A stretch of DNA of 64,000 nt from Verrucomicrobiales bacterium (lineage in GTDB: Bacteria; Verrucomicrobiota; Verrucomicrobiia; Limisphaerales; UBA9464): assembly GCA_027489875.1 (NCBI GenBank), contig JAIXZE010000367.1:1-64000 (forward strand), read 5' to 3'. The translations under genes were made by a program, and so were the position numbers. How positions within the stretch are numbered: position 1 is the first letter of the stretch; the number at the start of each line of letters is the position of its first letter. The notes under the pieces are model-generated. The model searched no databases and was not told where the DNA came from. It was given only the letters and a program-made list of their open reading frames with translations. Below are positions 1-11,021 of the stretch, piece after piece.

Positions 1-29
1 CAGGGCACAGAGGTCGTTGTATGGCGTGG

Positions 30-205
30 TCCCCGGGGTTCCACCCCGGGCTTTCACCGGTTGCCCCTTCGGGGCAGGCGGCCTTCAATCTTCAAGCTCC
101 AAACTTCCAACTCCCTGCTCGGTCTGTGTACTGGAAACTGGGAACTGGGGACTTGCTCTGCGCCGCGTGGGGCACGCGGCCTACAGTGGGGGAGTTGCCA
201 GCGGA
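30..205. repeat. Interspersed repeat block (hairpin plus GGGAACTGG-type repeat)
   Basis: This non-coding stretch holds a short palindrome of the CCCCGGGG/CCCCGGG kind near 30-48. It also has a run of the GGAAACTGGGAACTGGGG motif near 133-150 and the hairpin GCCGCGTGGGGCACGCGGC near 163-181. The same modules recur between genes at about 4.7-5.5, 18.6 and 28.2 kb. I see no gene here. Confidence 0.6.
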
Positions 206-218
206 GCGATGTTCGCGA

Positions 219-599
219 TCAAACGGTGCGGGTGAGGGAAGACGGAAGGAAAGGGCGCCGGAAGGCCTCGTTGAAATCGAAGCCGGCGGCGAAGTCCTCG
301 CGGCGGTCCTGCTCGGTTTTCCGGAGTTCGCCTTCGTCGATGAGGTTGAAGACGAGTTCGCCGATGTCGGCGCAGGAGCGGATGCCCCATTCCTCGAGGA
401 GCAGGAGGGACATGGGCCCGTACTCCTTGAGCGTGTACTGGCGGATGCCTTCCAGGAGTTCGGTGACGGAGACGTGCCCGGAGCGGTTGTGGAGGAGTTG
501 CGTGAAGTCGAGGGCGGCGCGGAGGTAGAGATAGGCCTCCCGGGGATAGCGGGGATCCCGGGCGACGAGTTTCTCCACGGACGCGTCGAAATCGCTCAT
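219..599 (-). CDS. Minf_1886-type small protein (Verrucomicrobia/Planctomycetes-restricted family)
   Basis: This 126-residue soluble protein has no signal peptide or membrane segment. The sequence runs from MSDFDASVEKLVARDPRYPR through a helical core with ALDFTQLLHNRSGHVS and LLLLEEWGIRSCADIGELVFNLI to a FDFNEAFRRPF tail. I recognise this as the family named after Minf_1886, which is largely confined to Verrucomicrobia and Planctomycetes and has no known function. It starts 4 nt after the stop of the 46-residue membrane protein and is the third gene of a likely leuS operon. The location next to leuS hints at a housekeeping role, but that is only inference. Confidence 0.85.
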   Translation of the reverse strand: MSDFDASVEKLVARDPRYPREAYLYLRAALDFTQLLHNRSGHVSVTELLEGIRQYTLKEYGPMSLLLLEEWGIRSCADIGELVFNLIDEGELRKTEQDRREDFAAGFDFNEAFRRPFLPSSLTRTV

Positions 600-603
600 G
601 CCA

Positions 604-744
604 TCAACGGGTGGAGGCGGTAGGAGCGGTTGCGGTAGCCGCGGCGTCCCGCTGCCGGATCAGGTGACGCCCGAGGGCGCCACCGGTGATCAGGACGAGG
701 AGGATCCAGACGGCGAGTTGTTCCTGGCGCGTGAGGCGCGACAT
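604..744 (-). CDS. Small single-pass membrane protein, 46 residues
   Basis: A 46-codon frame starts with ATG 20 nt after the leuS stop and ends 4 nt before the next gene. It begins MSRLTRQEQLAVWILLVLIT, has one hydrophobic segment (about residues 10-25) after a basic N terminus, and ends in a short Ala/Thr-rich tail. The tight fit between two same-strand genes is the main reason to believe it. The N terminus resembles the membrane anchor of ComEA-like proteins, but no helix-hairpin-helix domain follows, so I assign no function. No Shine-Dalgarno site is visible. Confidence 0.55.
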   Translation of the reverse strand: MSRLTRQEQLAVWILLVLITGGALGRHLIRQRDAAATATAPTASTR

Positions 745-764
745 GTCGGGAAGTTAACACGCGA

Positions 765-3506
<2,742 letters not shown>

Positions 3507-3572
3507 GTCCGGTCAGCATGGCGGGAAGGGTGGGGTGGTTTGAAGATTGAAGTTGGGGGCGTTTCTGAAGGG

Positions 3573-3665
3573 GGCGCCTGCACGTTGCCCCCTCATGGAA
3601 CGGGGTGGCGACGTCCTCGTCGCCATGGAAAAGGCTTCCTGACGGCGACGAGGACGAGCGGTCTG
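3573..3665. repeat. Truncated copy (E) of the palindromic MITE-like element
   Basis: A degenerate left terminal repeat (3573-3592, ending GTTGCCCCC) is followed by the core palindrome GGCGACGTCCTCGTCGCC and then by the facing core GGCGACGAGGACG. The right terminal repeat is missing. It is related to the complete copies at 16.3, 18.8, 30.5 and 43.6 kb. Its outer edge lies 66 bp before the leuS start codon. The rest of 3507-3762 holds no supported gene. Confidence 0.6.
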
Positions 3666-3762
3666 TCCCGCACCTCGCCCTCCACGACCAGCGACTCCGT
3701 GTCCTCGGACTTGCGGCACATGACGCCGAACACGGAGGCGTTCGCGCGCATCGGCGTCCGTA

Positions 3763-4569
3763 TCAGACGAGGGACGGGAAACGCTCCGCGAGCGCTGTCC
3801 GTACCTTGGCTGCGATCTTTTCGAAGCCGACCTTGCTCGGATGGATTTCGTCCCCCCACTCGGTGTCGTCGAGGGTTCCTTGGGTGCGGACGTGATGGAA
3901 CCGCTGGGAGGTTTCCTCGAGGCGCTGGAGCATCTGGGCGAATCGTTCCAGCATGTGACCGACGATCAGTCTCTGGTCGGAAGGATCCGTGATGCCCTTG
4001 GCAACGAGATAGGGCTTCATCCAGGGGCCAACCTTGATGGGGCCGATGCGGATGGGTTTGTCACCCGGGATCGCGCGGTCGTAGTCGTGGGAGAAGATCC
4101 AGGCGTCGGGATGGTAGTCATCGCGGAGGGCGATCAGCTCCCGGTAAGCGCCCTCGATCTGCGCAAGCCGTTGCTGGAGGCGTTCGCCGTGGATGCAATC
4201 CTGCCAACTCATCCAGGGTTCGCGCTGTTTCAGCAGGGGCAACATTGCCCGGCCGACGATGTCATTGCCGCCGGCGCTGAAAAGGATCGCATCGAACCGG
4301 GCCTTCGGGCGGGTGAGTTCCTTCTGGAGCTTTTCCCATTGTTCCCCGGCCATCATGACGCGGGCTTCATCGCCGCTCTTCTCGAGGCGCAGCCATGCCG
4401 CCTTGCTTCCGAGTTGCCGGATCAGGACATCCACGACGTTGGGTCGACCGGGGAGCGGCAGGGCGAACCAGGAGTCGCCCTCGGTGAGGATGCCCACCCT
4501 GCCGGGGGCTGCATCCAGTTTGTCGAGGTACGCTTCAAACGGGGTCTTGGAGGAAGGGGTGCGGGCCAT
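3763..4569 (-). CDS. SGNH/GDSL-type hydrolase
   Basis: This 268-residue protein carries the SGNH-hydrolase blocks: GDSW with the nucleophile Ser33, GGND with oxyanion Asn102, and a C-terminal DEIHPSKVGF with catalytic Asp240 and His243. Family members cleave esters (lipase, esterase or acetyl groups on sugars). The substrate cannot be told from the sequence. There is no signal peptide, so the protein is probably cytoplasmic, which is less common in this superfamily. A conserved-looking HDYDRAIPGD segment near residue 161 resembles peptides seen in other bacterial GDSL-like proteins. It stands alone, with repeats upstream and downstream. Confidence 0.8.
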   Translation of the reverse strand: MARTPSSKTPFEAYLDKLDAAPGRVGILTEGDSWFALPLPGRPNVVDVLIRQLGSKAAWLRLEKSGDEARVMMAGEQWEKLQKELTRPKARFDAILFSAGGNDIVGRAMLPLLKQREPWMSWQDCIHGERLQQRLAQIEGAYRELIALRDDYHPDAWIFSHDYDRAIPGDKPIRIGPIKVGPWMKPYLVAKGITDPSDQRLIVGHMLERFAQMLQRLEETSQRFHHVRTQGTLDDTEWGDEIHPSKVGFEKIAAKVRTALAERFPSLV

Positions 4570-4696
4570 ATCAAGGTGGGTGAGGGTGTGTGGACGGAGG
4601 ATGAAGGTGTGGTCAGGTACGGAGCTGCATTACGGTGCGTTCTGGACAGCGTGTAGAACAACGCTGTTCAGGACAATCTGACAGAAATCGGCGAAG

Positions 4697-4860
4697 GGTC
4701 TGGAAGCTGGGAACGAGACTGGCAACTCCGCCTGGAAGCGCCGCGTGGGGGCACGCGGCCTACAGTTGGGAGTTCCCAGAGACCAGTTGCCAGATACCAG
4801 GGAACTGGCGACTGGGAACTGGTATCTCACCCCGCGCCGCGTGGGGGCACGGGGTCAATC
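4697..4860. repeat. Composite interspersed repeat, copy 1
   Basis: The order of modules is a GCCGCGTGGGGGCACGCGGC hairpin, GGGAGTTCCCAGAG, CCAGTTGCCAG, then repeats of the ACTGGGAACTGG type and TATCTCACCCC. The same order recurs at 5275-5395 and 5396-5495. A second, incomplete hairpin lies near 4837-4855. The whole 4570-5578 region contains no gene that I can support. Confidence 0.7.
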
Positions 4861-4904
4861 GTTGGGATCTTCGGACTCGAAGGGCAGTACGCCGGAGGCG
4901 TTGG

Positions 4905-5105
4905 AGCGGATAGCCCCGGGTTGGCGCGGGAGCGCCTACCCGGGGTTTCGTGTTGGAATCGTCACGCACCCCGAAGGTGGTGCGAGGATTGGGAGAGGCT
5001 GCAACCCCTCCAGGGTTGGTGTCTCCTTGGGAACGGGTGACCCGGGGTTGCTTCGCACCCCGTATTGGCTAATGGCTGCAACGCCTCCGGCGTTGGAACC
5101 ACGTG
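4905..5105. repeat. Palindrome-rich interspersed repeat (CCCGGGG / GCAACGCCTCCGGCGTTGG type)
   Basis: The block holds paired short inverted repeats: CCCCGGGTTGG with CTACCCGGGG, a CGCACCCCGAAGGTGGTGCG hairpin, and AACGCCTCCGGCGTT. Similar text recurs at 28250-28345. Repeats of this look are frequent in verrucomicrobial and planctomycete genomes. No coding function is evident. Confidence 0.55.
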
Positions 5106-5151
5106 GGATGGGGAGGTTGGCCAGTGTTTTTGTTGAGGGGAAGGTGGCTCA

Positions 5152-5219
5152 CTCAAAGACGCAAAGACGCAAAAGGGGGAAGCCGGATGTGTTCTGTCTT
5201 GGCGTCTTTGCGTCTTGAG
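5152..5219. repeat. Inverted repeat with CTCAAAGACGCAAAGACGC arms
   Basis: The left arm at 5152-5170 and the right arm at 5202-5219 are near-perfect inverted copies with a loop of about 31 nt. This type of palindromic repeat is widespread in several bacterial phyla. It has no sign of coding. Confidence 0.7.
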
Positions 5220-5274
5220 CGAAGCGGGCGTGAGGAATCCATCCGTCGGCGCCTGTGGGGGTGGGGATGGGAAA

Positions 5275-5495
5275 CGGCGGACTGGGAACTGGTATCTCAC
5301 CCCGCGCCGCGTGGGGGCACGCGGCCTACAGATGGGAGTTCCCAGAGGCCAGTTGCCAGGAACTGGGGACTGGGGACTGGCAACTGGGATCTCACCCTGC
5401 GCCGCGTGGGGGCACGCGGCCTTCAGACGGAGTTCCCAGAGGCCAGTTGCCAGACGGTCTGGGAACTGGCGACTGGGGACTGGGAACTCTGAAAA
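5275..5495. repeat. Composite interspersed repeat, copies 2 and 3 in tandem
   Basis: Two consecutive copies of the composite repeat are present. Each has a GCCGCGTGGGGGCACGCGGC hairpin (5307-5326 and 5401-5420), then CAGAGGCCAGTTGCCAG, then a variable run of GGGAACTGG/GGACTGG units. The number of 7-9 bp units differs between copies. The transketolase start follows about 85 bp downstream. Confidence 0.7.
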
Positions 5496-5578
5496 AACCG
5501 GTTTTCAAGGGGGCGGGTCGTCCGTAGGTTGCGGCGTCCGTGGCCGATGAAGGCCACGGTGATTCATTCCGACCCGCC

Positions 5579-7657
5579 ATGGCTGCTGACAATTCCGTTG
5601 TTGCGAAAGTTGAACTCCCCGCGTTGAAGCCCCAGGCCGTGAAGTCACGGCTGGCCGGCACACCGACCCAGGCCCCGAAGTACGCGACGACCGTCCGCAA
5701 TGCGGCGGGTGTCGAAGTGGTGTTGGGTTGCCCGAAGGCGACGCGCGGGTTGGTGGCATTGATGAACGTCCACGCGGTGAATGGCGGGGCGGCGTGTCAC
5801 TGGGGTGGACCGGCAGCGTTCGCGGAAATCAATTCGGCCATCCATGGGCTGATGTTCGGGGTGACAGGACGGCCGTGGCATGAGGCGTACAACTACGTCA
5901 ATGACGCCGGTCACGCGGAGAATGGCATCTACGCGCTGCGCGCGAATTACGGCTTCGATGGCACCACCTTCGAGTGCCTGAAGGGGTTCCGCTCGATTGC
6001 TTCCAAGCTTACCGGTCACGGCGAATCGCACCTGAACCCCGAGGGCGTGCTGCTCTCCAACGGCCCGCTGGGTTCGGCGTTGCCGCAGGCGCAGGGATTG
6101 GCGATCGCGGATCATCTGGCAGGCCATGACCGCGTGACGATCGCGGTGGTCTCCGACGGAGCATCGATGGAAGGCGAGGCCAAGGAGTCCTTCGCGGCGA
6201 TCCCGGGTCTGGCGGCGAAGGGCCGGGTGAATCCGTTTGTGATGATCATCTCCGACAACGACACGAAGCTCTCGGGTCGCATCACGAAGGATTCCTTCTC
6301 GATGCAGCCGACCTTTGCGGCGCTGGATGACCTTGGCTGGGACGTTCGGAAGGTCGAGAACGGCCACGATCTCCAGGCGGTCTATCTCGCCCTGGAAAAG
6401 GCGGTGGCGGACACGAAGGCGAACGCAGCGAAGCCGGTGTGCCTGTGGATCAAGACCATCAAGGGCTACGGCGTGAAGTCCACGATGGAGAACGCCGCGG
6501 GTGGCCACGGGTTCCCGCTGGCGAACGGCGAGAAGATCATCGAGTTCGTGGACGAGATCTTCAGTGGCGAGACTCCGGCGGAGTTCAAGACGTGGGCGGT
6601 GGCGCTGCGCGCGGACTGGGAGCAGAAGGAAGCGGCGAAGAAGGCCAAGGCGGCCGCTGCGGCGGCGAATCCGGCACCGACGGTAGCGGCGGTGAAGAAG
6701 GACAAGGTCCAGGCGGGTCTGGCTGCGGGCGCGATCAAGGCGGCCATGGAAGGCCACCCGGTGTACTCGGTTTCTTCAGACGTCCAGGGCTCGACGGGCA
6801 TCAGTACCTTCCAGAAGGCCACGGGCCGGTTCATCGAGGTCGGCATCGCCGAGTCAAACATGATCTCGGTCGCCGCGGGCCTTTCGAAGGTCGGGTTCAT
6901 CCCCATCGTGGACACGTTTGGCCAGTTCGGTGTCACGAAGGGCAACCTGCCGCTGACGATGGCGGCGCTTTCGCAGGCTCCGGTCATCGCGATGTTCTCG
7001 CACGTCGGATTCCAGGACGCGGCGGATGGTGCCTCGCACCAGGCGACGACGTACTTCGCGGCGGTCAGTGCGATCCCGCACACGGTGGTGGTCGCACCCA
7101 GCTGCGCGGAGGAGGCGGAGGCCTTCATGTACCAGGCGGTCTGCCACATTGCCGAGGAACGGGCGGCCGGTCGGGATGGCGAATCGGTGATCTTCTTCGT
7201 GGGCCGCGAGAACTACCCGGTGCGCTGGGTGGAAGGTTCGAATTACGCGTGGGGCAAGGCGCAGGTCATCCAGGAGGGCACGGACGTCGTGCTGGTGGGT
7301 TCGGGCGTGCTGTTCAACAAGGCGCTGGAGGCGGCGAAGCTGCTGGCCGCGCAGGGACGTTCCGCGACGGTGATCAACAACCCGTTCGTGAACCTCGTGG
7401 ACGTGGAAACCATCGGGGCCGCGGTGAAAAAGTGCGGCGGCCGCTTGGTGACCATCGAGGATCATCAGTTGATCTGCGGCATGGGCGCGCAGGTGTCGCA
7501 TGCGCTTTCAACCGCAGGGATCGCGCACCGGGCAGTGTCGCTGGGCATCCATGGCGAGTTCGGCCAGTCGGCGTACATGGCGGAGGAACTGTACGTCCGT
7601 CATGGACTGACCGGACCCAAGATGGCGGAGGCGGCGCTGAAGCTGATCAACGGCTGA
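5579..7657 (+). CDS. tkt: Transketolase
   Basis: The enzyme moves two-carbon units between sugar phosphates in the pentose phosphate and Calvin-type pathways and needs thiamine diphosphate. The full-length single chain (692 residues from ATG 5579) has GNGPLGSALPQAQGLAIA-type cofactor-binding sequence after GHGESH. VVSDGASMEGEAKESFA with SDNDTKLSGR forms the ThDP/Mg motif. The pyrimidine-binding domain has RFIEVGIAESNMISVAAGLS, and the C-terminal domain ends LYVRHGLTGPKMAEAALKLI. A GTG at 5540 is an alternative start that would add 13 residues. I chose the ATG because MAADNSVVAK fits a usual N terminus. A strong hairpin follows the stop. Confidence 0.93.
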   Translation: MAADNSVVAKVELPALKPQAVKSRLAGTPTQAPKYATTVRNAAGVEVVLGCPKATRGLVALMNVHAVNGGAACHWGGPAAFAEINSAIHGLMFGVTGRPWHEAYNYVNDAGHAENGIYALRANYGFDGTTFECLKGFRSIASKLTGHGESHLNPEGVLLSNGPLGSALPQAQGLAIADHLAGHDRVTIAVVSDGASMEGEAKESFAAIPGLAAKGRVNPFVMIISDNDTKLSGRITKDSFSMQPTFAALDDLGWDVRKVENGHDLQAVYLALEKAVADTKANAAKPVCLWIKTIKGYGVKSTMENAAGGHGFPLANGEKIIEFVDEIFSGETPAEFKTWAVALRADWEQKEAAKKAKAAAAAANPAPTVAAVKKDKVQAGLAAGAIKAAMEGHPVYSVSSDVQGSTGISTFQKATGRFIEVGIAESNMISVAAGLSKVGFIPIVDTFGQFGVTKGNLPLTMAALSQAPVIAMFSHVGFQDAADGASHQATTYFAAVSAIPHTVVVAPSCAEEAEAFMYQAVCHIAEERAAGRDGESVIFFVGRENYPVRWVEGSNYAWGKAQVIQEGTDVVLVGSGVLFNKALEAAKLLAAQGRSATVINNPFVNLVDVETIGAAVKKCGGRLVTIEDHQLICGMGAQVSHALSTAGIAHRAVSLGIHGEFGQSAYMAEELYVRHGLTGPKMAEAALKLING

Positions 7658-7707
7658 GGTGAGGCGCGGTGCGGTCTTCGGACCGCCGGTTGGGTCGGTT
7701 GCTTTCC

Positions 7708-7741
7708 GTCGGCGGACCCGGAGCTGTCCGGGTTCGCCGAC
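7708..7741 (+). terminator. Strong hairpin after tkt
   Basis: A 15-bp stem, closed apart from one G-U pair, with a GCTG loop lies 50 nt after the tkt stop and before the TMEM14-like gene. A clear T-run is missing (GCCGGTCTTTAT follows), so it may pause or terminate transcription or protect the 3' end. Confidence 0.5.
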
Positions 7742-7759
7742 GCCGGTCTTTATATCACT

Positions 7760-8041
7760 ATGATTCTCTGGGTTTACATCGCGATGCTGATCGCGGGCGG
7801 GATGGTGGGTTTCATCAAAGCGGGTTCGAAGGCCTCGATCATCGCGTCGACGGTGCTGGCCGTGCCGCTGGTGGCGGTGAACCTCGGGTATCTCCCGATG
7901 CAGGTGGCGTGGGTGGTGATCGGGATGGTCAGCGCGATCTTCGTCGTGCGGTTTGCCAAGACCCGGAAGCCGATGCCTGCCATTCCCATGATCGTGGCGT
8001 CGGCCGTGGTGCTGACGCTGCTGATCGTCCGCGGCCGCTGA
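7760..8041 (+). CDS. TMEM14 family membrane protein
   Basis: This 93-residue protein has three to four hydrophobic segments (about residues 3-20, 27-45, 47-63 and 72-90) and a glycine-rich first helix, MLIAGGMVGFIKAGSKAS. The helix and the SKAS turn match the TMEM14/UPF0136 family of small inner-membrane proteins found in bacteria, plants and animals. The role in bacteria is not known. It lies 6 bp before the helicase gene and probably shares its transcript. Confidence 0.75.
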   Translation: MILWVYIAMLIAGGMVGFIKAGSKASIIASTVLAVPLVAVNLGYLPMQVAWVVIGMVSAIFVVRFAKTRKPMPAIPMIVASAVVLTLLIVRGR

Positions 8042-8047
8042 GTTCGC

Positions 8048-10738
8048 ATGGACCCGTGCCAACTGCCGGTCTGGGCATTGCACCAGCCCATTCTGGATTC
8101 GTTGCGCCAGCATGGTCGGCTCGTGCTGGTGGCGGCCACCGGATCCGGGAAGACCACGCAGGTGCCGCAGATGCTGCTGGACGCCGGGCTCGCGGGTGGG
8201 AAGCGGATCGTCGTGCTGCAACCGCGACGCGTGGCAGCACGGACGGTGGCGTCGCGGGTGGCGTGGGAACGCGGCGGAAAGCTTGGAGGCGAGGTCGGGT
8301 ATCAGGTCCGTTTCGAGGATCACATCGCGCGGGATACCCAGCTTTGTTTTGTCACGGAGGGCATCCTCCTGCGGTGGTTGCAGGATGATCGCACGCTGTC
8401 GGACATCGGGATCGTGGTCTTCGATGAGTTCCACGAGCGAAACCTGTTGAGCGATGTGGCGCTGGCGCTGGTGAAGGAATTGCGGCGGACGTCGCGGCCG
8501 GATCTGGGAATCGTGGTGATGTCGGCGACGTTGGATGCGGAACCGGTGGCGCGATATCTGGGGGGAGGGGAGTTCCCAGTTGCCAGTGCCCAGTTCCCAG
8601 TTCCCAGTGGCCAGTGGCCAGAGGGGAGTTCCAAGTCGTCTGGGACTGGAAACTGCGGACTGGAAACTGGTTACTCCCCCGTCCCGATCCTGGTTTCGGA
8701 GGGGCGGACGTATCCGGTGGAGATCCGGTGGGCGGATTACAATGACGGGCGACCGGAGTGGGAGCAGGCGGTGGCGGCGGTGGAGAAGATCGTCTCGAAT
8801 GGATGGGACGGGGACATCCTGGTGTTCATGCCGGGGATGGGCGAGATCCAGACGACGCTCCGGGAGTTGGGTGCGGCGCGACTGGGAGAGAAGGTGAACC
8901 TGATGGCCTTGCACGGCGACCTGCCGCCCGAGGAACAGGATCGGGCCTTCCAGCCCAGTGACCGGCGGAAGATCGTGGTCAGCACGAACGTGGCGGAGAC
9001 GAGTGTCACCATCGACGGGGTCCGGCACGTGGTGGACGCGGGGTTGGCCCGGGTGGCGCGGTACGACGCGGAGCGCGGGATCCAGACGTTGCTGGTGGAA
9101 CAGATCAGCCGGGCGTCGGCAGACCAGCGGGCAGGCCGCGCGGGCCGGACGGCTCCGGGAACGTGCTGGCGATTGTGGACGGAGAGCGGGCATCTGAACC
9201 GTCCGGCGCGGAACACGCCGGAGATCCAGCGGGCAGACCTCGCAGAAGTGGTCCTGCTGTTGCATTCGCTGGGCGTTCGCCGGGCGGTGGAGTTCGACTG
9301 GCTCGACCGTCCGGACAAGGAAGCGGTCGAACGGGCGGAGCGGTTGCTCGTCACGTTGGGCGCGCTGGAAACGGGCGACTCGGCGCACGGGGAATTGACC
9401 GAGATCGGTCGGCGGATGCTAAGGCTTCCGATGCATCCACGATTTGGACGGATGCTGGTCGAGGCGGGCCGGCGTGGATGCGTGCCTTCTGCAGCGCTGT
9501 GTGCCGGACTGGTGAGTGGCCGGGATCTGATGGTGCGGATCGGGCGCGACGAGGGCCATCTGAAGGAGCGGCGGGAAGTGTTCGAGGGGGATGGGGGTAG
9601 TGATTTCCACACGCTGTTGCGGGCGTACCAGTTTGCGCGGAACAACGGATTCTCGGTCGACGCGTGCCGTCGCCACGCGATCCACGGGCAGACGGCGCGG
9701 CAGGTGGAGGATACGTACCGACAGATCCTGCAATTGGCGCGTCGCGAAGGTTTGGTGGCCGGAGGCGAGGACGGTGCGGGTGAGGCAAAACCCGAGGCGC
9801 TGGAGCGCTGCCTGGTGGCGGGATTCGTGGATCAGCTTTGCCTGCGGAAGAACCTGGGGACGCTCGATTGCGAGATGACGGAAGGCCGCACCGGGACGCT
9901 GGTCCGCGAGAGCGTCGTGCAGGATGCGAAGATGTTCGTGGCGGCGTCGGTGCGCGAGGTGAGCGGACGTGGCGGGAAGCTCACCTTGTTGTCGCAATGC
10001 ACGGCGGTGAAGCCGGAGTGGTTGCGCGAGATGTTCCCGCAGCATTTCAGCTCACGTCTGGAGCATCTGTACGACCGCACACACAAGCGCGTGGCGGCCA
10101 TCGATGTGATCCGGTTCCTCGATCTGGTGGTGGATCACCAGCATCGGCGGGACGTGCACCCGGTGGCGTCAGGGCAATGCCTGGCGGATGCGGCGGCGCG
10201 TGGGTGGTTGGAGTTGCCGAACATCGATCATGCGGTGCAGCAGTGGATCGGTCGGGTGGAATGCCTGCGGGCGGCGGTGCCGGAACTTGAGTTGCCGGCG
10301 ATGTTCACGGAAGGCAGGCAACGCGCGTTGGAAGCGGCGTTCCGCGGCATGACACTGGGGCGCGAGGCGCAGGCGGCGAATCTCTTGCCGGCGTTCCGGG
10401 CCGTGCTTTCGAAGGATCTGCAGGCGTTCGTCGACGAGTTGGCACCGCTGCAGGCGGCGGGCGTGGAAGGAAAGCCGTGGAAGCTGGCGTATGCGGTCGA
10501 CAAGGACGATGCGTCGGCACCACCGGTGCCCGAGGTGCAGGTGAAGCTGTTGGACCTGCTGCCGATGAAGGAACATCCGCGCATTGCGGAGGGCCGGGTG
10601 CCGATCCGGATCTGGATCCAGGACCCGACGGGGAAGCGGTTGGCGTCGACGCGGGATTGGCCCGCGTGGCGTGCGGGGGAGTATCCGAAGATCCGGTCGA
10701 TGCTGAAGACGAAGCATCCTGGGTTCCTGTGGCCTTGA
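8048..10738 (+). CDS. hrpB: ATP-dependent helicase, HrpB type
   Basis: This DEAH/RHA-family helicase has 896 residues. Motif I is AATGSGKTTQVP, motif II is DEFHER (HrpB-like rather than DEAH) and motif III is MSATLDAEPV. Later come STNVAETSVTIDGV and DQRAGRAGRTAPG (motifs V and VI). The C-terminal HrpB domain includes HPRIAEGRVPIRI and TRDWPAWRAGEYPKIR. The substrate of HrpB in bacteria is not well defined. Codons about 173-211 (8566-8682) encode a Pro/Ser/Gly-rich insert absent from typical HrpB. Its DNA is the same CCAGTTGCCAG/GGAAACTGG repeat found between genes, yet the frame stays open. The insert lies between motif III and the conserved SEGRTYPVEIRW, where a surface loop could tolerate it. 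Confidence 0.9.
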   Translation: MDPCQLPVWALHQPILDSLRQHGRLVLVAATGSGKTTQVPQMLLDAGLAGGKRIVVLQPRRVAARTVASRVAWERGGKLGGEVGYQVRFEDHIARDTQLCFVTEGILLRWLQDDRTLSDIGIVVFDEFHERNLLSDVALALVKELRRTSRPDLGIVVMSATLDAEPVARYLGGGEFPVASAQFPVPSGQWPEGSSKSSGTGNCGLETGYSPVPILVSEGRTYPVEIRWADYNDGRPEWEQAVAAVEKIVSNGWDGDILVFMPGMGEIQTTLRELGAARLGEKVNLMALHGDLPPEEQDRAFQPSDRRKIVVSTNVAETSVTIDGVRHVVDAGLARVARYDAERGIQTLLVEQISRASADQRAGRAGRTAPGTCWRLWTESGHLNRPARNTPEIQRADLAEVVLLLHSLGVRRAVEFDWLDRPDKEAVERAERLLVTLGALETGDSAHGELTEIGRRMLRLPMHPRFGRMLVEAGRRGCVPSAALCAGLVSGRDLMVRIGRDEGHLKERREVFEGDGGSDFHTLLRAYQFARNNGFSVDACRRHAIHGQTARQVEDTYRQILQLARREGLVAGGEDGAGEAKPEALERCLVAGFVDQLCLRKNLGTLDCEMTEGRTGTLVRESVVQDAKMFVAASVREVSGRGGKLTLLSQCTAVKPEWLREMFPQHFSSRLEHLYDRTHKRVAAIDVIRFLDLVVDHQHRRDVHPVASGQCLADAAARGWLELPNIDHAVQQWIGRVECLRAAVPELELPAMFTEGRQRALEAAFRGMTLGREAQAANLLPAFRAVLSKDLQAFVDELAPLQAAGVEGKPWKLAYAVDKDDASAPPVPEVQVKLLDLLPMKEHPRIAEGRVPIRIWIQDPTGKRLASTRDWPAWRAGEYPKIRSMLKTKHPGFLWP
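8566..8682 (+). repeat. Intergenic-type GGGAACTGG repeat inserted in frame inside hrpB
   Basis: This 117-bp, 39-codon stretch has AGTTCCCAGTTGCCAGTGCC, a string of CCCAGT/GGCCAGT units and then GGACTGGAAACTGG. It matches the intergenic composite repeat but is read as part of the helicase. Its length is a multiple of three and it contains no stop in the coding frame. Confidence 0.8.
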
Positions 10739-10742
10739 GCGG

Positions 10743-11013
10743 GGTTTTGGGGAGAGGGCGACGAGGACGTCGCTGCCCCGTCCGTGAGCGGGGAGGCGAT
10801 GTCTTCATCGCCGTGAGGTGAGCTTTGGGAGAGGGCGACGGGGACGTCGCCGCCCCGTCCACGAGCGGGGAGGCGATGTCCTCATCGCCGTGGGGGGAGC
10901 TTTGGGAGAGGGCGACGGGGACGTCGCTGCCCCGTCCAAGAGCGGGGAGGCGATGTCTTCATCGCCGTGAGGGGAGCTTTGGGAGAGGGCGACGAGGACG
11001 TCGCTGCCCCGTT
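10743..11013. repeat. Tandem array of a 77-bp palindrome-bearing unit
   Basis: Three full units and a partial fourth recur with an exact 77-bp period; GAGGGCG is at 10754, 10831, 10908 and 10985. Each unit holds GGCGACGAGGACGTCGC and, inverted, GGCGATGTCTTCATCGCC joined by a GGGG/CCCC stem. These cores also form the centre of the MITE-like element elsewhere. The array separates the convergent hrpB and ABC permease genes and could serve as a bidirectional stop for transcription. Confidence 0.85.
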
Positions 11014-11021
11014 CTGGTGGC

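Noticed and set aside
3593-3751. 52-codon minus-strand frame beginning MRANASVFGVMCRKSED
   Set aside because: Its C-terminal third is the palindromic repeat read as protein, so it is at best a remnant. No support from neighbours.
4697-5495. Possible CRISPR-like array
   Set aside because: The short units are irregular in length and spacing, there are no unique spacers of constant length and no cas genes.
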